A DNA stretch of 63,918 nt, taken from Subdoligranulum sp. CAG:314 (GTDB lineage: Bacteria; Bacillota; Clostridia; Christensenellales; CAG-314). Positions 17,208-26,920 of this stretch are shown here, one piece after another. Under the pieces are notes generated by a model. The model had not been told where the DNA came from. It ran no database searches and saw nothing but the letters and a program-made list of their open reading frames with translations. Position 1 is the stretch's first letter. The number at the start of each line of letters is the position of its first letter. A program made the translations under genes and the position numbers. Location of the stretch: contig FR900999.1 of assembly GCA_000437915.1 (NCBI GenBank), positions 122,380-186,297 of the forward strand, read 5' to 3'.

Positions 17208-18086
17208 ATGTACTACAATGAATATAATCGTCCGCTCAGCGGTCGTCCATATTTCAGAAATGTCGGTCTAATAAAGGTCTATGACAGGGATAATAACAGG
17301 TATTCCGTCGGTGAAGTGGCTTTTGAAAGATTTGATGATCAGAATTACCAGTATATCATTAAGCCTTATTGGGAATGTATAGACAGTCTTCCTAAGGGAT
17401 TGTTTCAGGGAATTCCTGGCATCAATATGGATTTGAGAAGACAGGTATATTTCAGGGTAAACATGACCCCGTCATTTATAAGTATGCGCACGCCGAGTGA
17501 GGCTAGAGAGGACGTAATGCATTTGATGGAGTCTGTCGGGTTGGATTATTACGACAGATTTGAGTGGCTTTTAAGAAGCGAAATGAAGTGCGGGGACGAC
17601 AATCTCTTGGTTGTGAAAAAGCCTGCACAACCGCAGAAAATCAGAGGGTTTGAAAACATCAATGATTACAGGCTTACTCCGGACGATATTCTGTCGATCG
17701 ATAGTTTGAGCGACTTTGAAAGTACTAATGCAAGTATGGTCAGAAATATGTATCAACTATTGCAGACGGGGGTAAATATTTATATTGAAAGCGAAGGCAG
17801 ATATCTTCAACAGCAGGAAAGAAAAGCGATGTTGTATCTGCTCAGGAATATGCTCGTGAGCATGAGCAGGAACAACAAAACTAACCGAGAGCGAGGTCGC
17901 GAAAAGGCAAAAGCATCGGGACGATATGTCGGCAGAAGACCGATAGAAGTAGACTATCGCTTGTTAAAACAGATTGCTTATGAATTTGAGAACAATATTA
18001 TTTCAGAGCAAGAGGCAATGAGCAGGCTTTCCATAAACTCGCGCTCAACCTTTTACAGAAAACTAAGGCAACTAAAAAGCGAGTGA
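17208..18086 (+). CDS. HipS-like domain fused to a resolvase-type HTH
   Basis: A 292-aa protein. Residues about 15-135 resemble the HipA N-terminal subdomain (IKPYWECIDSLPKGLFQGIP, then AREDVMHLMESVGLDYYDRF and EWLLRSEMKCGDDNL). Residues about 215-292 look like the tail of a serine resolvase: NRERGREKAKASGRYVGRRP followed by a helix-turn-helix ending SINSRSTFYRKLRQLKS. No resolvase catalytic domain is present. I infer an antitoxin/autorepressor for the kinase, combining HipS- and HipB-like functions. This reading depends on weak similarity in the N-terminal part. Confidence 0.6.
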   Translation: MYYNEYNRPLSGRPYFRNVGLIKVYDRDNNRYSVGEVAFERFDDQNYQYIIKPYWECIDSLPKGLFQGIPGINMDLRRQVYFRVNMTPSFISMRTPSEAREDVMHLMESVGLDYYDRFEWLLRSEMKCGDDNLLVVKKPAQPQKIRGFENINDYRLTPDDILSIDSLSDFESTNASMVRNMYQLLQTGVNIYIESEGRYLQQQERKAMLYLLRNMLVSMSRNNKTNRERGREKAKASGRYVGRRPIEVDYRLLKQIAYEFENNIISEQEAMSRLSINSRSTFYRKLRQLKSE

Positions 18087-18180
18087 CGGCAAAAGAAGTT
18101 ATAGTATAACACACAAACTTTGCCGACATGTATTTGGTTTTAGCGTATTAGAGGCGAAAGACTAAAAGGTTTTTAACTCA

Positions 18181-20700
18181 ATGATGAATGAAAGAGAAAT
18201 TTTAATACTGCAAATTAAACAATGGACAGGCGAGTGGGAAGATATTACCAGGCAGGTTCAATGGTTTGATGCCCTAAAAAATGCTTGCAGAATAAAGTAT
18301 GTCGGAAATGCAACCTTCTATTGGAAAAGTTATAAGGATTTAATAATCTATGATAAACCCGTCATTGTGGATACTATTGGGAAAATTGTATATTGCGATA
18401 AAGTGCCTGTGAAAGGTGTATACCAGATTATTGTTTTTAATGAGTTTGCTAAATTGTTTTTTACTTCTGGTAATACTAAATTGGTTAGCAGAAGCATTAT
18501 TAAGTTGGTTTCCGATATTTCCCAGAAAAGCGGTATTAAGGACTTTATAGACTATTTGAAGGAGATTTCGGTGTTGATGCCTACCGAAGATGGGGGCAAT
18601 TTTCTCTTTAATCAACTGGACAAGCTGAGTGTTTTAGAGGACTGTGTTTTAGGTAAATTTTTGTCGGGCAAATTAAAGAAGGATAAGACTGAAAAAGAAA
18701 TAATTTACCCTTTCGATACAAATTTATCGCAAAGGGTTGCAGTAAAAGCCGCTCTGGAAGAAGACCTGTCTATAATTAAAGGCCCTCCCGGAACAGGTAA
18801 AACTCAAACAATACTCAACATTGTTGCAAATTATATTGCTAGGGGTGGCTCGGTCGCAGTCGTTTCTGGCAACAATGAAGCAACAAGAAATGTAAAAGAT
18901 AAATTTGAGGAGGCGGGGTTTGGCTATCTTAATGCGTTTTTAGGCAACGCAAAAAATGTAGAAACTTTTTTTGAAGGGGAACAGACCGCTGTAAAAATAG
19001 ATGAAAAATCAGTTATCGGAAATAGTGCAAGATATTTGCGACAAACAAGAGATGGAGTAGAAACATATTTACAGCTTAGTTTAGATGTTGCAAAAATAGC
19101 GCAATTAATTAGCGAGTATGAGGTTGAAAAAGAAATTAACGATGCTGAATATCAAATCAAAGAAAGAATCGTTCCTAAAACATTAAAGAACAAAAAATAT
19201 ACCAGCGCAAAGTTGTTGGAACTGGCTTCTGTATTGGAAACTTTGCCAGACGATAAAGTTACAGGATTTTTTAACAGAGCAAGAATTTTGTTCAGGTTTG
19301 GTATTATCAGGTTAAAGAGTATTGCTCAAAATAAAGAAGATGCTATCGAATATTTGAAAAACAAATATTATGATGTTAAAATTTCAGAGCTTAATCAGGC
19401 GCAGGCAGAAAAGAAAAATTATATTGATTCGAATAGCCTGACACAACTACTTAGTAACCAAAAGAAATTGTCGTATGACATTTTTAAATATGCTTTACAG
19501 GAAAGATATAAGGGTTTGATCGATTGTAATTTTACTGCAAGAAATTATAGGTCGAAGTTTGGAGCTTTTACAAAGAGGTATCCCGTCGTTTACAGCACTA
19601 CTCATGCAATAAGAAGTTGTTCAGGCGAAAATTACTTATACGATTGCGTTATTATTGATGAGTCCAGCCAGGTGGATTTGATAAGTGCCGTAATAGCTTT
19701 TTCTATGGCGAAAAAAGTTGTATTAGTCGGCGATGAAAAGCAGCTACCGCACGTTGTAAAATCTCAACTCGTACCTAAATTAAATAATATTTTTAAGAAA
19801 TATAAGTTGTGTGACTATTTTGACTATGCAAAGAATAGTATTTTAAGTTGTGTAATAAAGAAAGAAAAAAAGGTTGTTTCAACTCTTTTGAACGAACATT
19901 ATAGATGCGATCCGCAAATTATAGGCTTTTGCAATAAAAGATTTTATAGTGGAGAGCTGGTTGTTCGATCCACGCACAATGATGGCAACGGAGTGACGTT
20001 AATATCTCACGGTTCACATTTTGAAAGGGAAAGGGAGAATGAAAGAGAGGTTGATATTATTGAAAAGGAGATTATCGATGAATTGCCTGCAAATCAAACT
20101 GGTATAATTGCGCCGTATAATAATCAAATAGCATTATTAAATAGCCGATTTGAAAATCGTGGGTGTGTAATTGATACCATACATAAATTTCAAGGCAAAG
20201 AAAAAGATTACATTATTTTGTCCACTGTCGCTAACAAAATCAAATTCTATGATGATGAAGAGAAGATTGACTTTTTAAATAATCCTAATCTCATAAACGT
20301 TGCTATATCAAGGGCAAAAAAGCGCTTATACATTTTAGCCAGTGAAGAGGTGTTAACCCAAGAAGGTTCTATTTTAAGAGATTTATCTAAATATTATGAA
20401 TATTATTGCAGAGAGACAAAGAAGGTAAAAACAAAGGTCTATTCTGTATTTGACTTAATGTATGATGATTATGCCCCGATATTGGAAAAAACCAAGAAAG
20501 AGCTTTTAAATATTTCTCAATATCCAAGCGAAAATATAATAGCAACTGTTATCAATGCTATTTGCAAAAGTGGCGAATGCGGTGCGTTGGCATTTAAATT
20601 TAACTACCCGTTAAAATATGTTATAAAACTAAATACATTAACAGATTCGCAGGACATAAAGTTTGTATCTAATATAAATACTCATTGTGCGTTTGCTTAA
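18181..20700 (+). pseudogene. UPF1-like SF1 helicase, 5' part, interrupted by the element
   Basis: An 839-aa reading frame: Walker A GPPGTGKTQT (201-210), DESSQVDL (about 493), GDEKQLPHV, LLNEHYRCDPQIIGF, and TIHKFQGKEKDYIILS with AISRAKKRLYI. These are the motifs of DNA2/NAM7-type superfamily 1 helicases, which in defence islands often end in a DUF2726-like PD-(D/E)XK nuclease. The frame stops early: native codons end with NTHC at 20,688, and the last three residues (AFA) and TAA are supplied by the inserted element. The missing end lies at 58,299-58,496 in frame; the intact protein would be 901 aa. The truncated product keeps the helicase motifs and may still be made. Confidence 0.88.
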
Positions 20701-20715
20701 CCTCGTTAGAACACT
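20662..20715. other. attL: left junction of the element
   Basis: The chromosome half is helicase coding sequence up to T 20,688. The element half begins with the G of the shared GTG (20,687-20,689) and carries the arm TTTGCTTAACCTC then GTTAGAACACT (20,692-20,715). The same GTG occurs at 58,297-58,299, and the arm is the inverted counterpart of the one at the right end. The core dinucleotide is inferred to be TG (20,688-20,689). Confidence 0.85.
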
Positions 20716-20732
20716 TTTGAGCCTATTTTTCA

Positions 20733-22295
20733 TCATATTTCAATATAAACAAGCGTATTTCGAGTGCCTTTGAACTTTGGTTCAAGGTCTTTTTTCTTTA
20801 ATCCCTGAAAACTATATTCGTCTATCCACGTCATAGCCGTAAAAATAAGAGAGCCCCGAAGGTCGTTTCCTTCGAGGCTTTCTTCTTTACCGTCTATTCG
20901 GGGTTTTGGTTTTATGGGTTCATCTACATAGTGCAGTATAATTTCTATGTGGTCGCTATGAACGAATACTTTTTCGACGAGTAGTTCTATCATCATTTCG
21001 GGTTCGTGCTTTATGCCTTCTTGCAAATACTCAGCGATTGTTTCCTTGTCTAAAACGGTTTGTTCTTGCATACGCTCAAATATCAACTTTTCTTGTAACT
21101 CTTGTCGGGATTTCTCAAGCTCTTGCAACCGTTCTTTTGTGGTGTCAGTTATAATGCCTTGTTCAATCGCTCGCATAATGTTGCTTATTGATTTGTTGAT
21201 CTGCGTCAATTCCTTTTCAAGTAGTTTGACTGTGTTTTCGCCCATTAGTTTCGCGTTATGCTGTCTGTAAATTTCGTCTACGATTACAGAAAGGTTTTTG
21301 CCCGTCAATGTTTCTTGTAGGGTTTTGACAACGATATTGTCGAGCATGTCCTTTTTTATGAACTTGGCTTTGCAATTCTTTTTACCGATAGAGTTCCAGC
21401 ACTTATAGTATTTGGACACTCTGCCGGATTTGGATGTTCCGCTGTAAGAGGTCATTCGAGTTCCGCACTCACCGCAGTAAACTCTGCGTCGCAGTAGGTA
21501 GGAGTAGTCGGGGATATGATTGCCGTAACGGTTGGCATCTATCTTTTGTTTGCATTTCTCATAGAGTGCAGGCTCGATAATTCTCGGATAGATGTTGTCG
21601 TAAACCTCGCCGTGCAATTCGTATCTGCCTGTGTACTTCTCGCCGTGAAGAATTACATATATGTTCGCTGCGCTGAACGGCTTTCCGCGATAGAGAATAC
21701 CACGCTCGGCAAAACTAATAGCGATTTCGTTTCCACGTTCACCGGCTGCGTATCTTTCAAATATCTCTTTGACTATTGGGCTTTCTTCTTCATGTATAAA
21801 TACCTTTTTATTTTTGGTGTAGTAACCGTAATTGAGCCTGCCTGCGCAGTGCAGCCCTTTAAGTCGGGTTTCACGTTGTCCGCGTCTGGTCTTTTGTGCT
21901 AATTCCTCGCTGTAATATTGGTTCATGCCTTCCAAGAGGCTTTCAAGTAAAATACCTTCGGGTGAATCTGGTATGTTTTCCATAGCGGATAGAATTTTAA
22001 TCCCGTTATCTTTGAGGTGCTTGCGGTGTATAGCCATTTCAAACTTATTACGGGAGAACCTATCGAGCTTATAGACCAGAACATAATCCCAAGCTTTTTT
22101 GTCGCTGTCTTTCATCATCTTTTGGAAGGCTTCTCGATTGTCGTTCGTACCTGTTGTCGCTCGGTCTATGTATTGACTGACGATTAGGATATCGTTTCTT
22201 TCGGCGTAGTCATTACACACACGAACTTGCCCTTCGATAGACTGTTCAGTTTGCCTGTCGCTACTAAATCTCGCGTAAATGACTGCTGTTTTCAT
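20733..22295 (-). CDS. serine recombinase (integrase of the element)
   Basis: A 520-aa large serine recombinase. The catalytic N-terminal domain has YARFSSDRQ with Ser11, DRATTGT and YKLDRFSRN arginines. A recombinase domain follows (about 160-270), then a zinc ribbon with CGECGTRM and a later CWN/C pair (about 285-330), and a coiled-coil segment (about 360-430) typical of these integrases. The stop codon is 45 bp from the inferred crossover at attL. It is translated from ATG 22,295, overlapping the upstream paralogue by ATGA, so both are made from one message. Confidence 0.93.
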   Translation of the reverse strand: MKTAVIYARFSSDRQTEQSIEGQVRVCNDYAERNDILIVSQYIDRATTGTNDNREAFQKMMKDSDKKAWDYVLVYKLDRFSRNKFEMAIHRKHLKDNGIKILSAMENIPDSPEGILLESLLEGMNQYYSEELAQKTRRGQRETRLKGLHCAGRLNYGYYTKNKKVFIHEEESPIVKEIFERYAAGERGNEIAISFAERGILYRGKPFSAANIYVILHGEKYTGRYELHGEVYDNIYPRIIEPALYEKCKQKIDANRYGNHIPDYSYLLRRRVYCGECGTRMTSYSGTSKSGRVSKYYKCWNSIGKKNCKAKFIKKDMLDNIVVKTLQETLTGKNLSVIVDEIYRQHNAKLMGENTVKLLEKELTQINKSISNIMRAIEQGIITDTTKERLQELEKSRQELQEKLIFERMQEQTVLDKETIAEYLQEGIKHEPEMMIELLVEKVFVHSDHIEIILHYVDEPIKPKPRIDGKEESLEGNDLRGSLIFTAMTWIDEYSFQGLKKKDLEPKFKGTRNTLVYIEI

Positions 22296-22672
22296 AAGCG
22301 TCCTTCCTTATACAATGTTTGAAGTATTTTTCCTACTTCTTTCAGGAACTTGTCGTTTTCTTGGTCGATAACTTTATAATCGACATATTCGGAAAGCTCC
22401 GATAAGAACTTTATCGTATCGTTTATTCTTCGCCCTAAAATTGTAATTGACGAAAACAAAACCATATCCCATTGCTTTTGTTGGCAGTCCTTGAATAATT
22501 GCTGTTTCATAAGCAATGGTTGATGCTTTGTAATTACGCAATCCATATAACTTCCTACGATTTCGATACCGTTCTGTTGTGCAAATTCTTTACACAACAT
22601 TGTCTGCCTCTCGTTGTCGGGTTCGCTTATGCGACCTTCGAGATGGCAAGTGTAGATAACTGCTGTTTTCAT
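22292..22672 (-). CDS. catalytically dead recombinase N-terminal domain paralogue
   Basis: A 126-aa protein sharing the first seven residues (MKTAVIY) with the integrase and its overall resolvase-domain layout (NERQTMLCKEFAQQNGIEIV, QQKQWDMVLFSSITILGRRI). The catalytic residues are gone: YARFSS is YTCHLE, DRATTG is DCVITK, and the KLDRFSRN arginine motif is SSITILGRR. There is no recombinase, zinc or coiled-coil domain. It is the first gene of the integrase message. A non-catalytic partner controlling assembly or direction is one possibility; decay of an old duplicate is the other, but the frame is intact and coupled. Confidence 0.75.
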   Translation of the reverse strand: MKTAVIYTCHLEGRISEPDNERQTMLCKEFAQQNGIEIVGSYMDCVITKHQPLLMKQQLFKDCQQKQWDMVLFSSITILGRRINDTIKFLSELSEYVDYKVIDQENDKFLKEVGKILQTLYKEGRL

Positions 22673-22710
22673 TTTGACTCTCCTTTTACTTTTGAGGACA
22701 TTGTAAATAC

Positions 22711-22737
22711 CTAATAGGAAGATTTTTTTCCTATTAG
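22711..22737. promoter_or_regulatory. 27-bp palindromic operator, copy 1
   Basis: CTAATAGGAA (22,711-22,720), 7-bp spacer, TTCCTATTAG (22,728-22,737): a perfect 10-bp inverted repeat upstream of the recombinase pair on the minus strand, where it would overlap the -35 region of a promoter with TACAAT-like -10. A near-identical operator occurs at 37,956-37,982. Confidence 0.7.
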
Positions 22738-22758
22738 AAATATTTTTGCCTCTTTTTT

Positions 22759-22953
22759 ATTCGTCTTTCGACGAACAACGGAGAGGTCCGGAAATGGCTT
22801 TGTTAAAAGCAATTTATATTCTTGGCGTATAGTCCGTCAAAGAGAAGTAGAAAATATTACGCTAAAATCGTGCCGTATTAAAATTTTAAGTAATATTTTC
22901 TACCTTTGACGGCAAAGGCGTTTTCGGACACAAAACCATGTCGAAAGACGAAT
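22759..22953. repeat. nested inverted repeats in a 418-bp gene-free stretch
   Basis: The gap 22,673-23,090 has no gene. The outer arms are a 15-bp perfect pair: ATTCGTCTTTCGAC-type sequence near 22,759 and its complement near 22,939. The inner arms are GTAGAAAATATTAC (about 22,847-22,860) and GTAATATTTTCTAC (about 22,890-22,903), extended by CCGTCAAAG/CTTTGACGG. Between the arms there is partial complementarity as well. It could be a structured RNA, an origin-like site or an accessory recombinase site. Confidence 0.65.
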
Positions 22954-23031
22954 ACCGCTTTGCCGTGAAATACTAATCAATAGAAGTTATACTATTTTTC
23001 TTTGCTGTCTTATTTTTAGGACAATTGACTC

Positions 23032-23060
23032 TTGCTTTTTGTCGAATTGTTTGATATAAT
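23032..23060 (+). promoter_or_regulatory. promoter of the WYL-regulator operon
   Basis: TTGCTT (23,032-23,037), 17-bp spacer, TATAAT (23,055-23,060); GGAG at 23,081-23,084 precedes ATG 23,091. Confidence 0.6.
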
Positions 23061-23090
23061 AGATTATATATAGACAAAATGGAGCTTTGA

Positions 23091-24086
23091 ATGGGCAAAC
23101 AAAACTTTTCGAAAATCAAATTATTAAAGATTTGGGAGATGCTGAAGCAAGATACGGATGAACAGCATCCTTTGACAACCAATCAAATAATCGAAAAGTT
23201 AAGGTCGGTAGGTATAGAGTGTGATAGAAAAACTTTGTATCAAGATATAAAAACTCTCAATGCATACGGTTATGAGATAATTCAGCGCCGAGGGCAACAT
23301 AACAATTCATATTACGTCGTTGATAGAAATTTTGATGTTCCCGAACTGCGTATACTTATTGACGCCGTTCAAGCTGCAAGTTTTATTACCCAAAAGAAAA
23401 CTGCGGAATTTATAGATAAGATTTCCGCTCTCGGTGGCAGCAATCGCGCCGAGATTCTGAAAAAGAATATTGTTGAGTTCAATACTGCCAAGCATACGAA
23501 TGAAAATATTTATTACAGTATTGATAAGATAGACGAAGCGATATTGAGCGAACGAAAAATCATATTCAAGTATTTCGACTATGACATACACGGCAATCGA
23601 GTGTTTCGTAGGGAAGGGCATAGATACGTCGCCAATCCCATTACAATGGTTTTCTCTAACGATAACTACTATCTTGTGTGCTATCACGATAATCATACGA
23701 CGCTTACCAATTATCGAATAGATCGTATGATGGAAGTGGGAATGCTCGAATCTCCCATAAATAAGGACGCTCACCCGAAAGGTATAGATTTGAGCAATTA
23801 TCGCAAGCAGGTCTTTTCTATGTTTGGCGGTGAGTCTACGACCGTAACGCTTGAAACCACGTCCGATTTGATCGACGTTATTTTCGATAAGTTCGGCGAG
23901 CAAACAAAAATTACCGAAATCGGTAACAATAAAATTCAATTCACCGCCGATATACAAATAAGTAATATGTTTTTCGGTTGGTGTTGCTGTTTTGGCAAGA
24001 AAATGAAAATCGTTGCGCCAAATGATCTTAAAAATCGACTCATATATTATTTGCAAATACTTTCGACTATGTACACAACCGATTAA
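23091..24086 (+). CDS. WYL-domain transcriptional regulator
   Basis: A 331-aa protein: N-terminal winged helix-turn-helix (about 1-75, with LTTNQIIEKLRSVGIECDRKTLYQDIKTL) and a WYL domain (about 145-225, IIFKYFDYDIHGNRV, ANPITMVFSNDNYYLVCYHD) with C-terminal extension. WYL proteins sense ligands, probably nucleic-acid-related, and regulate many phage-defence loci (the BrxR/CapW kind). It is the first gene of the operon running to 31,580 and probably controls it or dndBCDE. Confidence 0.88.
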   Translation: MGKQNFSKIKLLKIWEMLKQDTDEQHPLTTNQIIEKLRSVGIECDRKTLYQDIKTLNAYGYEIIQRRGQHNNSYYVVDRNFDVPELRILIDAVQAASFITQKKTAEFIDKISALGGSNRAEILKKNIVEFNTAKHTNENIYYSIDKIDEAILSERKIIFKYFDYDIHGNRVFRREGHRYVANPITMVFSNDNYYLVCYHDNHTTLTNYRIDRMMEVGMLESPINKDAHPKGIDLSNYRKQVFSMFGGESTTVTLETTSDLIDVIFDKFGEQTKITEIGNNKIQFTADIQISNMFFGWCCCFGKKMKIVAPNDLKNRLIYYLQILSTMYTTD

Positions 24087-24110
24087 CATAAGCAATAACG
24101 AGAGGCTTGA

Positions 24111-26918
24111 ATGCAGGATTTTGAAACACTGTATGACGAGAAAATATCGTCAATACAGGGCAACGAAATAGTAGACGAATACTTTATGAGTCTTTTACGG
24201 ACTCATAGTTTTGTCGAACTTCTTAAATCCTTATATTACAGCCCGCAAGATGCTGATATATCATCAATATATTTGAAGTGCATGAAGCAAGGTTATCGTA
24301 TGTGCGATTTGCAACGAGCTTTTTGTATTCTTGTTGATGAATGGTATGATGGTCCAATTTGCTTTATCGCTGCTGAAGGTGATAATAAAGGAGATATTAT
24401 TTGCGTGAATGAAGAACCGGTAGAAACTATCCCTCGGTTTACAGAGGAGTATTATTTACGCATACGTCTGATTTCTGAAGAAGATGTAATTGATGGCGAA
24501 ACGAATAGTATTAAGATTGAAAGCAATTTATTTTCGGCAAGATCAATATTTAGTGAAGTAACAGAATGTACGTCGTTCAATATAGATCAGAACGATGTGT
24601 TATCTATATGTTATAGTGATGTAATGCAGGATAATTTCAAGTTCAAATTGAATGCAAATAATGTGGCTGTTGTTCGCAGTTATAACAGTGTTTCGGTTCA
24701 GTGTTTAGATGGCGATTTATCCGGCGATTTTTACTATTCAATTATCAATGCGGCAGATGAGTTGTTCATTGTATTGGAAAAAGAAAATTGTTTAATGAGA
24801 ATAAGACAGTACATTGATGGCTTAAATGCACATTTTGATAACGTGCGGATTGAAAGGTTTATAAGCGATAAGAATATAGTTTCAAAATGTAATCAATCAG
24901 GTCTTTATAAGCTTTGTGATTTTTTAGAATGCGATCCGACTGAAATATCTACACAAGAGATGTTTGAAATATATAGTGCTTTACAGCAGGTAGACACGAC
25001 TTTACCCATTGATATTTTTAACTCGTGGATAAATAAGCTTTTGCCTCGTGAGTATTATGTTCTTAAAAAAAGATATTTGGAAGGGCATCTGCTGACACTA
25101 GAAAGCGTTGGCGAAATTTGTAATGTTACAAGAGAGCGAATACGACAAGTTGAGCAAAAGGCGATAAGAAATATATTATCACCTAAAAGAAATAAATATA
25201 GAAACGCTTTAGTATCACAGTTAAAGCTATTCAGTCCGCATAAATCTTATATTACTTTCTCTGAATTGGAGGAATTGGAATTAGGTGCTAATGTTGCGAT
25301 ATTCCTTGATAAAACCACCGGTGATATAATTTATGAGAGCGGATATAAAGCCTGCTTTTTTAGTCGAGATTCAAAAAACAAACTCGACTTCTGCTTGGAA
25401 GAGCTTCCAAATGAATTTACGAAAACGGATCTTCAAGAGTATAGTATTCTAATATCCGAGAAATTAAATAATGCTTTTACTGCAAATGAAATTACCGAAT
25501 TGATTTGTAGCAAATATAGAATTTGCGGTGAGTATATTGCCAAGAGTAGAATGACTCTTAAAGTTATATTGTCATTCTTAATGCAAAAATATTTTCCCGA
25601 TGGAATGGATATATATGAGGACGCAAATATAGATTTCTTGCGTGAAAAGGCATATATAGAATTTGATGGTTTTGAATTGGCTGATAATAATAGGGCTGTG
25701 CGTGCAAGGTTACAGGCTTTTTGTGTTATGGTCGATCGAGGTGTTTGGAAATACGATACCGAGCAAATTCTTATATCCAATGATTTGCAATGGGCAATTC
25801 TTGATTACATAAAGCAATATAATTCGCCGGTTTTGCCTATTCAAGCCATTATGGATATGTTTAGTGCAGAACTTGGGGAAATCGAAATTTATAATAAATA
25901 TTCTTTGCACAGTCAGTTAAAAAAAATCTTGCCCGCAGAATATTCAATTAATCGTGATTATGTGATGAAAAGCAGCGGAGATACGTTTTATAGCGTTATT
26001 GAGGCGTATGTTAAGCAATCTGCTTTTCCTGTAACCAAGAGAGACATTCAAAGTAATTTTCCGGGGGCGACGGACATTGTTATACAGCAAATGGCGGCGG
26101 CAACAAAAGTTATTAATATGAATGGATATTACGTTCATCTTGATAATTTGGGGATAACCGACGAAGAAGTATCGTCGTTAAAGTATGCCGTAGATAGTGA
26201 ATTGAGTGATAAAGAGATTCATCACGCCAATATTGTCTTTTCTAAAATTAAAGGTAGTTTATCTGGATTATTTAATAGAATCGGAATAAATCATTATTTG
26301 CAATTCTATTACTTGCTTCGAGAATTATTTCCTAACGAGTACGAATATAACAGGCCGTTTATGGGTGCATTAGGTGTTGAAGTAATAAATGGCGAAGCTC
26401 AAGTTATTAATTTAATAATGCGTAATGATGAATGTAGTATTTCCGACATTAGGCAATTTGCCAAGGAAGTTGGGACTATTATAGACCGATATATTGAATT
26501 TATAGATAGGAACAATGATGCTTTTATCTTTAAGAATCGAGAAACAGTTATTTCGGTGAACGCAGTCGGGCTTGACGAAGCGGATTTTTCAAGATTAGAT
26601 GCTGTTTTGGAGGATTTTATAGGGGAAGAGCAGTATAAGTTGCTGTCGGATTTTTATAATTATCGTGAATTGCCGGATTTGGCTTGTTTATGGAATACAT
26701 GGCTTTTATATAGCATTATCAAGAAGTATTCAAAAGGGTTCAAATTGGTATTAACATCTAATTTTCTGAATGAAGCTAAACCGATTTTGGTGCGTCAAGA
26801 GTTCGATGAGTCTAATATTGATTTTAGGGATTTAGCCGAGATTGATCAAGGCGATTCGGAACAGTTCGATAATGATGAAGATATTTTAGATACCTTCGAT
26901 TACGATGATTTGGAGTAA
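24111..26918 (+). CDS. large dnd-linked protein with embedded sigma-region-4-like HTH
   Basis: A 935-aa protein of unknown function. Around residues 320-355 it has TLESVGEICNVTRERIRQVEQKAIRNI, which matches the -35-recognition helix-turn-helix of sigma-70 region 4. The rest shows repeated helical winged-helix-like segments (about 560-760) and an acidic C-terminus. No sigma region 2 is present. It is second in a tight operon upstream of a PLD-helicase and an SMC-like ATPase and adjacent to dndBCDE. I infer a DNA-recognition subunit of the phosphorothioate-linked defence set; whether it corresponds to a Pbe or Dpt subunit cannot be decided here. Confidence 0.7.
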   Translation: MQDFETLYDEKISSIQGNEIVDEYFMSLLRTHSFVELLKSLYYSPQDADISSIYLKCMKQGYRMCDLQRAFCILVDEWYDGPICFIAAEGDNKGDIICVNEEPVETIPRFTEEYYLRIRLISEEDVIDGETNSIKIESNLFSARSIFSEVTECTSFNIDQNDVLSICYSDVMQDNFKFKLNANNVAVVRSYNSVSVQCLDGDLSGDFYYSIINAADELFIVLEKENCLMRIRQYIDGLNAHFDNVRIERFISDKNIVSKCNQSGLYKLCDFLECDPTEISTQEMFEIYSALQQVDTTLPIDIFNSWINKLLPREYYVLKKRYLEGHLLTLESVGEICNVTRERIRQVEQKAIRNILSPKRNKYRNALVSQLKLFSPHKSYITFSELEELELGANVAIFLDKTTGDIIYESGYKACFFSRDSKNKLDFCLEELPNEFTKTDLQEYSILISEKLNNAFTANEITELICSKYRICGEYIAKSRMTLKVILSFLMQKYFPDGMDIYEDANIDFLREKAYIEFDGFELADNNRAVRARLQAFCVMVDRGVWKYDTEQILISNDLQWAILDYIKQYNSPVLPIQAIMDMFSAELGEIEIYNKYSLHSQLKKILPAEYSINRDYVMKSSGDTFYSVIEAYVKQSAFPVTKRDIQSNFPGATDIVIQQMAAATKVINMNGYYVHLDNLGITDEEVSSLKYAVDSELSDKEIHHANIVFSKIKGSLSGLFNRIGINHYLQFYYLLRELFPNEYEYNRPFMGALGVEVINGEAQVINLIMRNDECSISDIRQFAKEVGTIIDRYIEFIDRNNDAFIFKNRETVISVNAVGLDEADFSRLDAVLEDFIGEEQYKLLSDFYNYRELPDLACLWNTWLLYSIIKKYSKGFKLVLTSNFLNEAKPILVRQEFDESNIDFRDLAEIDQGDSEQFDNDEDILDTFDYDDLE

Positions 26919-26920
26919 AT

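Noticed and set aside
18181..20700. Helicase truncated by a point mutation
   Set aside because: The missing C-terminus is present in frame at 58,299, so insertion explains it.
23025..23060. TTGACT at 23,025 as the -35 of the WYL operon
   Set aside because: It is 24 bp from the -10; TTGCTT at 23,032 has the correct 17-bp spacing.
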